Shown: one piece after another, positions 27,308 to 38,963 of the stretch | Layout of the letters: each line of letters opens with the position of its first letter | How positions within the stretch are numbered: position 1 is the stretch's first letter | Made by a program: the position numbers and the translations under genes | Source: Oxalobacteraceae bacterium | GTDB lineage: Bacteria; Pseudomonadota; Gammaproteobacteria; Burkholderiales; Burkholderiaceae_D | Assembly (NCBI GenBank): GCA_030698225.1 | Contig: JAUYNR010000012.1 | Span: forward strand, 33,067-97,066 | DNA length: 64,000 bases | Reading direction: 5' to 3' | Notes under the pieces: model-generated | The model's input: the letters and a program-made list of their open reading frames with translations, nothing else | What the model was told of the DNA's origin: nothing | Database searches by the model: none

Positions 27308-28249
27308 CTAGACTACTGCACCATCGTTTTCAACTTTGTCCTTGACCGGCTTGATCAGGTCCTCGCGCTTGATGCCCAGCCACATCGCGATCGCAGCGGC
27401 GACGAACACCGACGAATAAATCCCGAACAGAATGCCGATGGTCAGCGCCACCGCGAAGTAATGCAGCGCCGGGCCGCCGAACAGCAACATCGACAACACC
27501 ATGATCTGGGTCGAGCCGTGCGTGATGACGGTGCGCGAAATGGTGCTGGTGATCGCGTGATCGATGACCTGCGGCACCGCCATCTTGCGGTGCAAGCGGA
27601 ACATTTCGCGGATACGATCGAAGATAACCACCGATTCATTGACCGAATAGCCCAGCACCGCCAGCACGCCAGCCAGCACCGAGAGCGAGAATTCCCACTG
27701 GAAGAACGCGAAAAAGCCCAGAATGATTATCACGTCGTGCAGGTTGGCGACAATCGCCGCCACCGCAAACTTCCATTCGAAACGCAGCGCCAGATAGATC
27801 ATGATGCCGATGATCACCATCGCCAGCGCCATCAGGCCGTCATTCGCGAGTTCCTGGCCCACCTGCGGCCCGACGAATTCCGCGCGCTTGAGCACCACAT
27901 CGGCATCTTTTGCCTTCAGCGCCGCCATCACCTTGCTGTTTTGCTCGACTGCCGTCACGCCGCCCTTGAGCGGCAGCCGGATCATCACATCCTGGGCGGT
28001 GCCGAAGCTCTGCACCTGATTATCGGTGTAGCCCAGCGCTACCACCGATTTGCGGATGCCATCAATATCGGCCGCCTTGGAATAGGCCACTTCCATCACG
28101 GTTCCGCCGGTAAATTCAATCGACAGATGCAGGCCCTTGCTCACCAGGAAAAACACCGCCAGCGCAAACGTGAGCGCCGAGATCGCATTGAGTATCAGTG
28201 CGTTGCGCATAAACGGAATATCTTTTTTGATGCGGAATAATTCCATCAT
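27308..28249 (-). CDS. secF: Protein translocase subunit SecF
   Basis: 313-residue inner-membrane subunit of the SecDF complex that uses the proton gradient to assist Sec-dependent export. Features are an N-terminal helix, the family motif FTGGTVMEVAYS, the periplasmic domain, and the RND-type membrane block with LAVLGYSVNESVVIFDRIRE and SRTVITHGSTQIMVLSMLLFGGPALHYFAVALTIGI. It ends the queA-tgt-yajC-secD-secF group. The gap to secD carries two stable hairpins. Confidence 0.97.
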   Translation of the reverse strand: MMELFRIKKDIPFMRNALILNAISALTFALAVFFLVSKGLHLSIEFTGGTVMEVAYSKAADIDGIRKSVVALGYTDNQVQSFGTAQDVMIRLPLKGGVTAVEQNSKVMAALKAKDADVVLKRAEFVGPQVGQELANDGLMALAMVIIGIMIYLALRFEWKFAVAAIVANLHDVIIILGFFAFFQWEFSLSVLAGVLAVLGYSVNESVVIFDRIREMFRLHRKMAVPQVIDHAITSTISRTVITHGSTQIMVLSMLLFGGPALHYFAVALTIGILFGIYSSVFVAAAIAMWLGIKREDLIKPVKDKVENDGAVV

Positions 28250-28261
28250 CTACCCTTTCGA

Positions 28262-28359
28262 TGCGGCGCCTGGCCCGGCCAGGGCGCCGCGAGATGCTTG
28301 ATTAAAGCTGAAAAAACCAACTCAGGCCCGGGGCGGCCGGCAACACCGGCCGCCCCGGG
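28262..28359 (-). promoter_or_regulatory. Two strong hairpins between secD and secF
   Basis: The first is a 14-bp perfect stem, 28327-28340 against 28346-28359 with loop CAACA. The second, 28262-28290, is a near-perfect GCGGCGCCTGGC stem with one bulged base. On the minus strand the first is followed by GGGCCTGAGTT then a run of six T, which could allow partial termination or mRNA processing and so set the SecD:SecF ratio. Confidence 0.6.
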
Positions 28360-28363
28360 CGGT

Positions 28364-30223
28364 TTAATGTTCCGGCTTCCAGACCGTCCCGATCGACAGG
28401 CTGGTCAGCTTCTTCTTGCGGCCGTACCACAGATTGGCCAGGCCGCGCGAGACGAACACCGAAGAGAAAATCGAGGTCACGATGCCGATGCAATGCACCA
28501 CCGCGAAGCCGCGGATCGCGCCGGAACCGAAGATCAACAGCGCCAGGCCGGCAATCAGCGTGGTCACGTTGGAGTCCAGGATGGTGGCCCAGGCCCGGTC
28601 GAAGCCCGTCGCTATCGCCGCCTGCGGCGAGTGTCCGGCGCGCAGCTCTTCCCGGATCCGTTCGTTGATCAGCACGTTGGCGTCGATTGCCATACCGAGC
28701 GTGAGCGCAATCGCGGCAATCCCGGGCAGGGTCAGGGTCGCCTGCAGCAGGGACAGGATCGCCACCAGCAACAGCAGATTGGTCGACAGCGCGATCACAC
28801 TGAACAGTCCGAACAGCATGTAATACACGGCCATGAAAGCGGCCACCGCCAGAAAGCCGTACATGGTCGAATCGAAACCTTTCTTGATGTTTTCAGCGCC
28901 GAGTTGCGGGCCGATGGTGCGCTCCTCGATGATTTCCATCGGCGCCGCCAGCGAACCGGCGCGCAGCAGCAATGCCAGGTCGCTGGATTCCTGGGATGAA
29001 CCTTCGCCGGTGATCTGGAAGCGGGCCCCGAGTTCATCCTGGATCGTGGCCACCGTCAGCACTTCGCCGCGGCCTTTTTCGAACAGCACGATCGCCATCA
29101 ATTTGCCGATCTTGCCGCGGGTCGCGTCACGCATGCGGCGCCCGCCGTCGCCGTTCAGATCGACGCTGACCGACGGCCGGTTGTTTTGATCGAAGCTGGC
29201 GCTGGCGCTGGAGATATAGTCGCCGGTAATGATCGGTTCCTTGTACAGCACCACCGGCGCGCCCTTGCCGACCTTGAACAGTTCGGAGCCAAACGGAATC
29301 GCGGCGCTTTCTTCGGTGCCGCGGCTAACTGTCTCATCGACCAGGCGCACTTCCAGGGTCGCGGTGCGGCCGATGATGTCCTTGGCACGCGAGACGTCCT
29401 GCACGCCCGGCAACTGCACCACGATCCGGCTGGCGCCCTGGCGCTGGATGATAGGCTCGGCCACGCCGAGTTCATTGACGCGCTTGGACAGGGTCGTGAT
29501 GTTCTGCTGCACGCCGTCATCCAGGGTTTTCTTCAGCGCTTCCGGCTGCATGCCCATCACCAGCTTGAACTCGCTGCCGCTGCCGCTTGCATTGAAATTC
29601 AGTTCACCGAGCTGCGAGGCCAGTTGTTCCTGCGCCTTGTCCAGGGTGGCCTGATCGCGGAACTGCAGTTCGAGCGTATCGGCGTTGCGGGCCAGACCTG
29701 CGTAGCGGATATTCTTGTCGCGCAAGATGCTGCGCACGCTGGCCTGCAGACCTTGCAAACGCTTGTTCAGCACCGCCTTGGTATCGACTTCCATCAGGAA
29801 ATGTACGCCGCCGCGCAAATCCAGACCGAGGTACATCGGCATCGCATGCAGGCCTTGCAGCCAGCCGGGCGTGTTCGGCAACAGATTGAAGGCGACGATA
29901 TACACCGGGTCCGCCGGGTCGGTATTGAGTTCCTTTTCCAGCAATGCCTTGGCCTTGAACTGGGCATCCGGATTGGCAAAGCGGGCTCGCACCGAACCCT
30001 GATTGCCGACCATTTCAAAGTACGCACCGCCGGTCGTCATGCCATTGGCTTGCAAAATCTGCGCTACCCGCGTCACCAGGCCGGCATCAACCTTGATGGT
30101 GGCTTTGGCACTGCTGATTTGCACTGCGGGCGATTCGCCAAAGAAGTTCGGCAGCGTATACAACACGCCCAGCACCAGCGCAAAGGCGATAACGAGATAC
30201 TTCCAGAGTGGATAGCGATTCAT
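28364..30223 (-). CDS. secD: Protein translocase subunit SecD
   Basis: 619-residue inner-membrane translocase subunit. An N-terminal helix (WKYLVIAFALVLGVLYTLPNFFGE), the motif LGLDLRGGVHFLMEVD, a large periplasmic P1 domain and the SecD/SecF membrane block GIAAIALTLGMAIDANVLINERIREELRAG are all present. Length and order of elements are normal for beta- and gammaproteobacteria. It lies between yajC (about 97 bases upstream) and secF. Confidence 0.97.
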   Translation of the reverse strand: MNRYPLWKYLVIAFALVLGVLYTLPNFFGESPAVQISSAKATIKVDAGLVTRVAQILQANGMTTGGAYFEMVGNQGSVRARFANPDAQFKAKALLEKELNTDPADPVYIVAFNLLPNTPGWLQGLHAMPMYLGLDLRGGVHFLMEVDTKAVLNKRLQGLQASVRSILRDKNIRYAGLARNADTLELQFRDQATLDKAQEQLASQLGELNFNASGSGSEFKLVMGMQPEALKKTLDDGVQQNITTLSKRVNELGVAEPIIQRQGASRIVVQLPGVQDVSRAKDIIGRTATLEVRLVDETVSRGTEESAAIPFGSELFKVGKGAPVVLYKEPIITGDYISSASASFDQNNRPSVSVDLNGDGGRRMRDATRGKIGKLMAIVLFEKGRGEVLTVATIQDELGARFQITGEGSSQESSDLALLLRAGSLAAPMEIIEERTIGPQLGAENIKKGFDSTMYGFLAVAAFMAVYYMLFGLFSVIALSTNLLLLVAILSLLQATLTLPGIAAIALTLGMAIDANVLINERIREELRAGHSPQAAIATGFDRAWATILDSNVTTLIAGLALLIFGSGAIRGFAVVHCIGIVTSIFSSVFVSRGLANLWYGRKKKLTSLSIGTVWKPEH

Positions 30224-30320
30224 ATTGATTCAATGTTCAGGGTGGGCCGACGGGCAGAAATGGCCTGGGAGACGTGCATGGCCGGAACTGCGCGCAAGGC
30301 GCGCAGCGGCACACGCAGCA

Positions 30321-30653
30321 TCAAATCGATTTGATCGTGCCCTTTGGCAGCAGAGTGGCGATGGCCACTTTCTGGATCACGATTTCGGTGCCGCTGGCGA
30401 TTTCCAGTGTCACATAGGCATCGGTTACCTTGGTAACGCGACCCAGCATGCCGCCGCTGGTGACCACTTCGTCGCCCTTGGCGATGGCCGCCATCATGGC
30501 TTTCTGCTCTTTCTGACGCTTCATCTGCGGGCGGATCATCAGAAAATACAGCACCGCAAACATCAGGATGATCGGTAAGAAACTGGTCAGGTTGCTGCCC
30601 AGGCCCAGCGCGTCTGCGGGGCCTGCTTGTGCGAATGCATTAGAAATAAACAA
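30321..30653 (-). CDS. yajC: Sec translocon accessory protein YajC
   Basis: 110-residue single-pass membrane protein: LTSFLPIILMFAVLYFLMIRPQMKRQKEQKAMMAAIAKGDEVVTSGGMLGRV is the family signature. The track frame could start at ATG 30698, but homologs begin around FISNAFAQ. The best-supported start is TTG 30653, with GGAG six bases upstream. YajC associates with SecDF, and this position directly before secD is the usual one. Confidence 0.93.
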   Translation of the reverse strand: MFISNAFAQAGPADALGLGSNLTSFLPIILMFAVLYFLMIRPQMKRQKEQKAMMAAIAKGDEVVTSGGMLGRVTKVTDAYVTLEIASGTEIVIQKVAIATLLPKGTIKSI

Positions 30654-30936
30654 GACGTACTCCACTTGGTTGTTGTAAACAGGCAGGCATTTTAGCATTC
30701 AGGCATCGGTTTCCCGATGCGCCATTCTGCACCGGCCGGGGAAACCGGTGCCGGCATCCGGCAGGGCTTTTGCATTAAATGCATACAGGCAACAGTATTT
30801 TTAAAGCCGCAATAAAAATATGCGGAAAAGACTGTTTTTGGGCATATACCCTGCCAATATTCATCAGTTCAGGGGCTGTGCCGCAAGCTCCTGAATAAAT
30901 ACCCAGGATTAAACAGGCCCGTTGCCAATGGCGGAA
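30654..30936. other. Gap between tgt and yajC with a complex hairpin
   Basis: About 280 bases with no coding frame. At 30791-30836, interleaved complementary segments (AACAGT/ACTGTT and CCGCA/TGCGG) can form a branched or long stem. Its position, after tgt and before yajC on the transcribed minus strand, suggests an mRNA structure or partial terminator followed by a yajC promoter. Confidence 0.4.
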
Positions 30937-33103
<2,167 letters not shown>

Positions 33104-33250
33104 TGGTTTCTAGCTTCTGATAATGAGACTGGCGAAACGCCAAAGTACTGTATTAAATTACAGCTTATTACGATGAAAAGCGCAGTTCGCTTTACAATAA
33201 ACGCGGAAAATCCGCTATTTTACGCTTTAGAGCCAGATTTAAGCCTGACT

Positions 33251-35428
33251 ATGCCGACACCCGAGCAAAACCCTGATGTTGCGACGGCTGCCGCCAGCAG
33301 CGAAAGCGCGCCTGCGGCAAAGATAAAGCCTGCCGCCGCGCAGAAGAAGCCCGGCAAGCTGGCGACCCGATTCGCCAAATTCGGCCTGCGCAGCGGCATG
33401 GATTTCGTGCTGCACCTGCCGGCGCGCTACGAAGACGAAACCGAAATCGTCCCGATTGTCGAAGCTGCCGCGCGTTTTGGCCAGCCGTCGCAGGTGGAAG
33501 GCATCGTCACCGGCTGCGAGGTGCAGCTCAAGCCGCGCAAGCAATTGCTGGTGACCATTGCCGACGACAGCGGGCATCAGCTGATAATGCGTTTCATCAA
33601 TTTTTACGGCAGCCAGCAAAAGCAGATGGAGGTCGGCCGCCGCGTCCGCGCCCGCGGCGAGGTCCGGCACGGCTTCTTCGGGCCGGAAATGGTGCATCCG
33701 GCTTTCAGGGTCGTCACCGCCAATGCGCCGCTGGCGCAGGCGCTGACGCCGGTCTATCCGGCCGGCGTTGGCCTGTCGCAAGCGATCCTGCGCAAGGCGA
33801 TCAACGAGGCGCTGAACCGGGTGCAGTGGCGCGACACGCTGTCGCCGCTGTGGCGGCAACGGCTGGAATTGATGGAATTCGAGCCGGCGATCCGGCTGCT
33901 GCACAACCCGCCGCACGATATCGACCAGTACACGCTGACCGAACGCACCCATCCGGCCTGGGAACGGATGAAGTTCGACGAGTTGCTGGCACAGCAATTG
34001 TCGATGAAGCGCGCGCAGGCCGCGCGCCGCTCGGTCGGCGCCCCCAGACTGGATACGGTCGGACAGCTGTCGAATGCGTTCCTGATGACGCTACCGTTCG
34101 CGCTGACCGGCGCGCAGCAGAAAGTGCTGGCCGAAATCCGCACCGATCTGCGCGCCGAGTTTCCGATGCAGCGGCTGCTGCAGGGCGATGTCGGCAGCGG
34201 CAAGACCGTGGTTGCCGCGCTGGCCGCCGCGCAGGCGATCGACAGCGGCTTTCAGGCGGTCCTGATGGCGCCGACCGAAATCCTGGCCGAGCAGCATTTC
34301 CGCAAACTGGCCGGCTGGATGGAGCCGCTCGGCATCAGCGTCGCCTGGCTGACCGGCAGCCTGAAGAAGAAGGAGAAAGCCGAGGCCAAGGCGCTGATCG
34401 AATCGGGCGCCGCGCAACTGGTGGTCGGCACCCATGCGCTGATCCAGGACACCGTGCAATTTTCCAATCTCGGCCTGGTGATCGTCGATGAACAGCACCG
34501 CTTCGGCGTCGGCCAGCGCCTGACACTGCGTAACAAGGGAACTGCGCAAGGCACGGCAGCATCAGCCGACCTGCCAGCCGGCGCCAGTCCGGCGGTGCCG
34601 CACCAGCTGATGATGTCGGCCACACCGATTCCGCGCACGCTGGCGATGACCTATTACGCCGACCTCGAAGTCTCGGTGATCGACGAACTGCCGCCCGGTC
34701 GCACCCCGATCGTCACCCGCGCGATCGACCAGAACCGGCGCGACGAAGTGATCAATCGCATCCACGCAGCCGCGCTGGAAGGGCGGCAAGTGTACTGGGT
34801 CTGCCCGCTGATCGAGGAATCGGAAGCGCTGGAACTGCAGACCGCCACCGACACCCACGCCACGCTGGCCGCGGCGCTGCCGACCCTGAACGTCGGGCTG
34901 GTGCACGGCCGCATGAAGCCGGCCGAAAAACAGGCGGTGATGGACGCCTTCATCCGCAACCAGACCCAGGTGCTGGTCGCCACCACCGTGATCGAAGTCG
35001 GGGTCGACGTGCCGAACGCGTCGCTGATGGTGATCGAACACGCGGAACGCTTCGGCCTGTCGCAGCTGCACCAGTTGCGCGGCCGGGTCGGACGCGGCGC
35101 GGCGGCTTCCGCCTGCCTGCTGCTGTACCAGGGCCCGCTGGGACCGGTCGCCAAACAGCGCCTGCTGATCATGCGCGAAACCACCGACGGCTTCGAGATC
35201 GCGCGCAAGGACCTGGAAATCCGCGGCCCCGGCGAATTCCTCGGTGCGCGCCAGTCGGGCCAGGCGATGCTGCGCTTCGCCAACCTGGAAACCGACCAGT
35301 GGCTGGTCGAAAAGGCGCGCGATGTCGCGCAGTTCCTGCTGCAGGACAAATCGGAAGACAGCGCACGCACGGTAAGAGCGCATCTGGCGCGCTGGCTGGG
35401 GTCGAAGGAAGACTTTTTGAAGGTGTGA
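33251..35428 (+). CDS. recG: ATP-dependent DNA helicase RecG
   Basis: 725 residues from ATG 33251 (frame open from 33173; the first 26 residues of the longer form are not like the family). RecG remodels stalled replication forks and branched DNA. It has the N-terminal wedge/OB region (LRSGMDFVLHLPARYEDET), Walker A GDVGSGKTVVAALAA, the DEQH box (IVDEQHRFGVGQR), motif III SATPIPRTLAMTYYADLEVSVIDELPPGR, and the RecG C-terminal motifs ATTVIEVGVDVPNA and QLHQLRGRVGRG. It ends two bases from the convergent pdxH stop. Confidence 0.97.
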   Translation: MPTPEQNPDVATAAASSESAPAAKIKPAAAQKKPGKLATRFAKFGLRSGMDFVLHLPARYEDETEIVPIVEAAARFGQPSQVEGIVTGCEVQLKPRKQLLVTIADDSGHQLIMRFINFYGSQQKQMEVGRRVRARGEVRHGFFGPEMVHPAFRVVTANAPLAQALTPVYPAGVGLSQAILRKAINEALNRVQWRDTLSPLWRQRLELMEFEPAIRLLHNPPHDIDQYTLTERTHPAWERMKFDELLAQQLSMKRAQAARRSVGAPRLDTVGQLSNAFLMTLPFALTGAQQKVLAEIRTDLRAEFPMQRLLQGDVGSGKTVVAALAAAQAIDSGFQAVLMAPTEILAEQHFRKLAGWMEPLGISVAWLTGSLKKKEKAEAKALIESGAAQLVVGTHALIQDTVQFSNLGLVIVDEQHRFGVGQRLTLRNKGTAQGTAASADLPAGASPAVPHQLMMSATPIPRTLAMTYYADLEVSVIDELPPGRTPIVTRAIDQNRRDEVINRIHAAALEGRQVYWVCPLIEESEALELQTATDTHATLAAALPTLNVGLVHGRMKPAEKQAVMDAFIRNQTQVLVATTVIEVGVDVPNASLMVIEHAERFGLSQLHQLRGRVGRGAAASACLLLYQGPLGPVAKQRLLIMRETTDGFEIARKDLEIRGPGEFLGARQSGQAMLRFANLETDQWLVEKARDVAQFLLQDKSEDSARTVRAHLARWLGSKEDFLKV

Positions 35429-35430
35429 CG

Positions 35431-36069
35431 CTACGGCGCCAGCCTGGCAATGCGCCATGCTCCAGTAGGCTGGCGCGAATACACGATGCGGTCATGCAAG
35501 CGCGAAGGCCGCCCCTGCCAGAACTCCATCAGCTCGGGAACCAGCAGATAGCCGCCCCAATGCGGCGGCCGCGGCGGATGCATCCCGAACTTGGCCGCAA
35601 ACTTCGCGGCGCGGGCAACCAGGGCCATCCGCCCTGGCACCTCGCGGCTTTGTTCGGATGCCCATGCGCCAATGCGCGAGTCCAGCGGACGCGCTGCATA
35701 GTACGCATCGCTTTCGGCATCCGGCAATTTCTCGACGCGTCCTTCAATGCGCACCTGCCGTTCCAGTTCAATCCAGTGGAACAGCAGCGCGGCGTGCGGA
35801 TTGGCTTCCAGGTCGCGCCCCTTGTGGCTCTCGTAATTGGTGAAAAACACAAAGCCGCGGGCATCGACACCCTTGATCAGAACGATGCGTGCCGACGGCT
35901 TTCCATCTGCGCCCACGGTTGCCAGCGTCATTGCGTTGGGTTCCGGCAGTGCGGCGCTGAGCGCCTCGTTCATCCAGCTTTTGAACTGGAGTATCGGATC
36001 GGAATTGACCGCGGACTCGGTCAAGGAGCCCCGGGCGTAGATCTTGCGCAAATCGGCGAGCGATGTCAT
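35431..36069 (-). CDS. pdxH: Pyridoxamine/pyridoxine 5'-phosphate oxidase
   Basis: 212 residues from ATG 36069 (frame open to 36264, but the family begins with [16 protein letters not shown]). FMN-dependent oxidation of PNP or PMP to pyridoxal 5'-phosphate. Family regions: [55 protein letters not shown] and the C-terminal [23 protein letters not shown]. It is convergent with recG; no terminator separates them. Confidence 0.96.
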   Translation of the reverse strand: MTSLADLRKIYARGSLTESAVNSDPILQFKSWMNEALSAALPEPNAMTLATVGADGKPSARIVLIKGVDARGFVFFTNYESHKGRDLEANPHAALLFHWIELERQVRIEGRVEKLPDAESDAYYAARPLDSRIGAWASEQSREVPGRMALVARAAKFAAKFGMHPPRPPHWGGYLLVPELMEFWQGRPSRLHDRIVYSRQPTGAWRIARLAP

Positions 36070-36308
36070 ATGGTGGAAAATGGTGTCAGAGTCGAAGGCA
36101 GCGTCCAGTATATAGCAGACCCGGACTGCCAATTCCATACCGCAGCGGGCAGGCTGGCGAACGTCACCATCCACAATCATTCGCAACAACCACCAGTATG
36201 CACAAATAACACTATACTCACGCAATGATTGACTGCCACTTGAAATATACAGCATCCAGTACATAAAACCGCCAAGACCAGCGATTCACACCACAAGGAA
36301 CCTGCAAC

Positions 36309-36860
36309 ATGCCCATCAGCGCCTATCTCGACACCCTGCCCGTCCTCGGCGCACGGGTTTTTCTGCACGACTCGGCCCAGGTCATCGGCGATGTCCGGAT
36401 CGGCGACGACAGCTCGGTCTGGTGCAATGCGGTGCTGCGCGGCGACGTCAACCGGATCACGGTCGGCAAGTGCAGCAACGTGCAGGACCTGACGATGGGC
36501 CACGTCTCGCACCAGACCGCCGCCAGGCCGGACGGCTCGCCGCTGATCATCGGCGACTTCGTCACCATCGGGCATGCGGTCATCCTGCACGGCTGCACGA
36601 TAGGCAACGCCTGCCTGATCGGCATGGGCTCCATCATCATGGACGATGTCGTGATCGGCGACGAAGTGATGGTCGGCGCCGGCAGCCTGGTCTCGCCCGG
36701 CAAGATGCTGGAAAGCGGGATGCTGTACCTCGGCCGCCCGGCAGTCGCAGTGCGCGCGCTGAGCGCCGCAGAGCGCGCCTACCTACACTATTCGGCCGAG
36801 CATTACGTGCGGGTCAAGGACAACTATCTGGGCGGGGCGGGAGTGGCTGGACAGAAGTGA
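36309..36860 (+). CDS. Gamma carbonic anhydrase-like hexapeptide protein
   Basis: 183-residue left-handed beta-helix protein (YrdA/PaaY family). Hexapeptide repeats run through VIGDVRIGDDSSVWCNAVLRGDVNRITVGKCSNVQDLTMGHVS and IGHAVILHGCTIGNACLIGMGSIIMDDVVIGDEVMVGAGSLV. The histidines in GHVSHQ and IGHAVILHG are the expected metal ligands of the trimer interface. Catalytic activity of this branch is often low or undetectable. An AAGGA ribosome site precedes the ATG. Confidence 0.92.
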   Translation: MPISAYLDTLPVLGARVFLHDSAQVIGDVRIGDDSSVWCNAVLRGDVNRITVGKCSNVQDLTMGHVSHQTAARPDGSPLIIGDFVTIGHAVILHGCTIGNACLIGMGSIIMDDVVIGDEVMVGAGSLVSPGKMLESGMLYLGRPAVAVRALSAAERAYLHYSAEHYVRVKDNYLGGAGVAGQK

Positions 36861-37077
36861 CGACAGCGCAGATGGAACTGGTCATCGACGATGGTGTTGA
36901 CAAATCAAAGTCCCTGACCTACAAAGAAATATATCCGCTCATAGTACGGAACAGATGGGCGTGGGATATTTCCGAACGGATGTTAGGAGTGCGGAAAACG
37001 GGTTCGGGAGTCGAGGGCCGCTGACGACAGGATCCGCGGATTCTGGATAGATGCCCCAACTCCCAAAGGAGAGCGTC

Positions 37078-37437
37078 ATGAAAGTTTCGAAATTAATTTT
37101 GCCCCCGATCGCTGCCGCAGCGTGTGTTGCCATAGTTGCAACTCAGATTGGCGCAGGGGCGGCCGAGTCGGGGTCGGACCAAGCCTTCAATGAAATGACA
37201 GGCCAGATGGCTGGCCGAGACACCGGCTCTGGATGGTTCGATAACTACGTCGCGGAGCTAAACCAGCAAATTGCCCTTCATGAAGGCACGGAGCCTTTTG
37301 GCGCAGCCGGTCCGAGTGGTCCGCTTGATGGGTTTAACGGTTATGTTGCAGGCTTCCGGATGCCGGACACTGGTTCGACATGGTTCAACAATTACATCGA
37401 TGTAATTAACCGTGTGATTAAACAGAAACAGCAGTAA
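37078..37437 (+). CDS. Small exported protein with an internal repeat, unknown function
   Basis: 119 residues from ATG 37078 behind a strong AAAGGAGAG site. Residues 1-29 form a signal peptide (ending GAGAA). The mature part holds two copies of a motif D-T-G-S-x-W-F-[DN]-N-Y-[VI]-x-x-[LI]-N, at residues 48-62 and 97-111, joined by a G/P-rich linker. There is no cysteine in the mature part. I do not recognise the family. The repeat suggests a two-lobed small periplasmic or secreted protein. Confidence 0.75.
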   Translation: MKVSKLILPPIAAAACVAIVATQIGAGAAESGSDQAFNEMTGQMAGRDTGSGWFDNYVAELNQQIALHEGTEPFGAAGPSGPLDGFNGYVAGFRMPDTGSTWFNNYIDVINRVIKQKQQ

Positions 37438-37498
37438 GTGGGTGCCCGCTGCACAATAACCGGGCCGGCCCAGAGCCCCGGGCACGGCCCGGCAGTTG

Positions 37499-38500
37499 TC
37501 AATCTCCCGCGGGTCCGTTCATGGACCTGCGTGGGGTGATAGCCGCCAATTTCTTCTCGGGTGACCCGCCGCCCGCCATGGCGACCCGCCCGCCGTACGA
37601 CAACCCGAACAATTGGAGCACCTGGTCGGGCAGGGTCTTGTCCGGACTGGCCGCTTGCCAGTCAGCCACGTATTGCACAAACGGTTTGCCGGCGCTGCTC
37701 TTCGTAGGGTTCAGGTAAGGAATCGACTTCCACAGTTCAGGATGCGCCTCGAGCAGTGGGAGGAGTTTTGCGGCCACGAGTTCGTTTTTTTCGCGCAGGT
37801 AAGGGTTGCCGCTTAAGGAAGACTTGTTCTCTGCATACCATTCAAGAAACGACTGGCCTGCAGGAAGATGGCGGTGCGATTCACTCATCAGACGGATTGC
37901 GTAGGCAGAGAACGTGTTGCCGTAACCCGACCAGTTCCGCGTCGGGGGATTCGCCTCCCAGACGACCGCGAGCCGCCGCAGGGTGAAAAGCGACGCGGTT
38001 TCGCAAAGCGACTCCTCAAACCACTGGTTGCTTTCGTCCACTTTTTCGCCGCCGACGGTTTCCTTGCGATCGAAATTTGAGAATACATGGCACAGCTCAT
38101 GGGCAAACTGAAAAACGTACTGGAACCACTGCCCATCCCTGGCGGTCAGCTGAATAACGTATTGCCCTTCCGCGCCCCGCTCGTAAAGCACCTTGGGCGA
38201 CCCGCTACGGGGAATCACGCGGATACTGAGGCCGTCACCGGGAGCCTCGACATAGGCCATGAGTTCTCCGGCAACCGAGTCGAGCACCCGCTTAATGTCC
38301 CGAACATCCGCATTCCCCCAATCCCCTGGGGCGACATCGATGGCAATCGCCTGCCTCTTCGAAACGTGACCCTTGCGCGCAGTCCCCAGCGGATCCATGG
38401 GATCAAACTTGGCCGCGGCTCCGGCATGCATCGACACCGAAGCCGAGAGCATGAAAAGAACGAGCTTGCAGACCCGCACAACCAACCTTAAAGCACTCAT
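37499..38500 (-). CDS. Exported HExxH-containing protein, putative zinc peptidase-like
   Basis: 333 residues from ATG 38500 (frame open to 38701). A signal peptide (to about residue 29, AGAAA) is followed by a domain with FQFAHELCHVFSNFD: HELCH at residues 134-138 is a HExxH zinc motif. A downstream glutamate cluster WFEESLCETAS (residues 160-170) could supply the third ligand, as in gluzincins. The rest lacks recognisable similarity. It would act in the periplasm or outside. Activity is inferred only from the motif. It is convergent with the small repeat protein gene. Confidence 0.75.
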   Translation of the reverse strand: MSALRLVVRVCKLVLFMLSASVSMHAGAAAKFDPMDPLGTARKGHVSKRQAIAIDVAPGDWGNADVRDIKRVLDSVAGELMAYVEAPGDGLSIRVIPRSGSPKVLYERGAEGQYVIQLTARDGQWFQYVFQFAHELCHVFSNFDRKETVGGEKVDESNQWFEESLCETASLFTLRRLAVVWEANPPTRNWSGYGNTFSAYAIRLMSESHRHLPAGQSFLEWYAENKSSLSGNPYLREKNELVAAKLLPLLEAHPELWKSIPYLNPTKSSAGKPFVQYVADWQAASPDKTLPDQVLQLFGLSYGGRVAMAGGGSPEKKLAAITPRRSMNGPAGD

Positions 38501-38746
38501 GATGTAACCCCAGATGATCCTCAAGGCCGCCGGCACAGCACCATCCCGCAACCTCCAACGGGGCACCGGAACGCATCGGCTGGCCTCGCCGACACCTTCC
38601 ACGCCCTGCCTGAAGTCTAGACTACAGCGCCTGTACCCGCAAGGATGCCTCCGGCTCGTTTTTGAGGCAGTAGACCGAAGTGCGTGCGTCTCCAACTCCA
38701 CGACAATCCATCCGCCAGCGAAAAGAAAGCACCCGTCCGCTCACCG
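38501..38746. other. Intergenic region at the left side of the LtaS/DgkA cassette
   Basis: About 250 bases with no supported gene, upstream of the exported HExxH gene. The promoter for that gene should lie here. CCGCTCACC at 38738-38746, immediately before the 119-bp repeat, also occurs next to the lysE-tail remnant at 43638-43646, hinting that the duplicated segment was once longer. Confidence 0.4.
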
Positions 38747-38865
38747 CGCAAGCGCCAGGTCAGACAGCAAGAATCAGCGCCGCCCGACCAGTGCGGCGCG
38801 CATCAACTCCCTGGCGCGCGCCTCGGGCTCGACCAGAAAATGTGTATTGCCAGCAATCATCGTTG
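38747..38865. repeat. 119-bp direct repeat, left copy (duplicate of lhr 3' end)
   Basis: Identical to 43720-43838 except for one base (A at 38762 against G at 43735). It contains the last ~30 codons of the lhr helicase gene, its stop codon and about 27 bases beyond. In this copy the rest of lhr is absent, so it is a truncated gene tail on the minus strand. With the right copy it brackets the four-gene cassette. Confidence 0.92.
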
Positions 38866-38963
38866 GAAGAAACAAACAAAATATTTTGCGAATATGGCAC
38901 TAAATTTAAAATTGATTATGCGTGACTACTTACCAGTCAAGCATCTGCGCACCGCAGTGGAAA
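38866..38963. other. AT-rich junction inside the left end of the cassette
   Basis: Immediately after the repeat the base composition changes to A-rich (GAAGAAACAAACAAAATATT). No gene is visible before the LtaS-like stop codon. No integrase or inverted terminal repeat was found at this edge. Confidence 0.4.
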
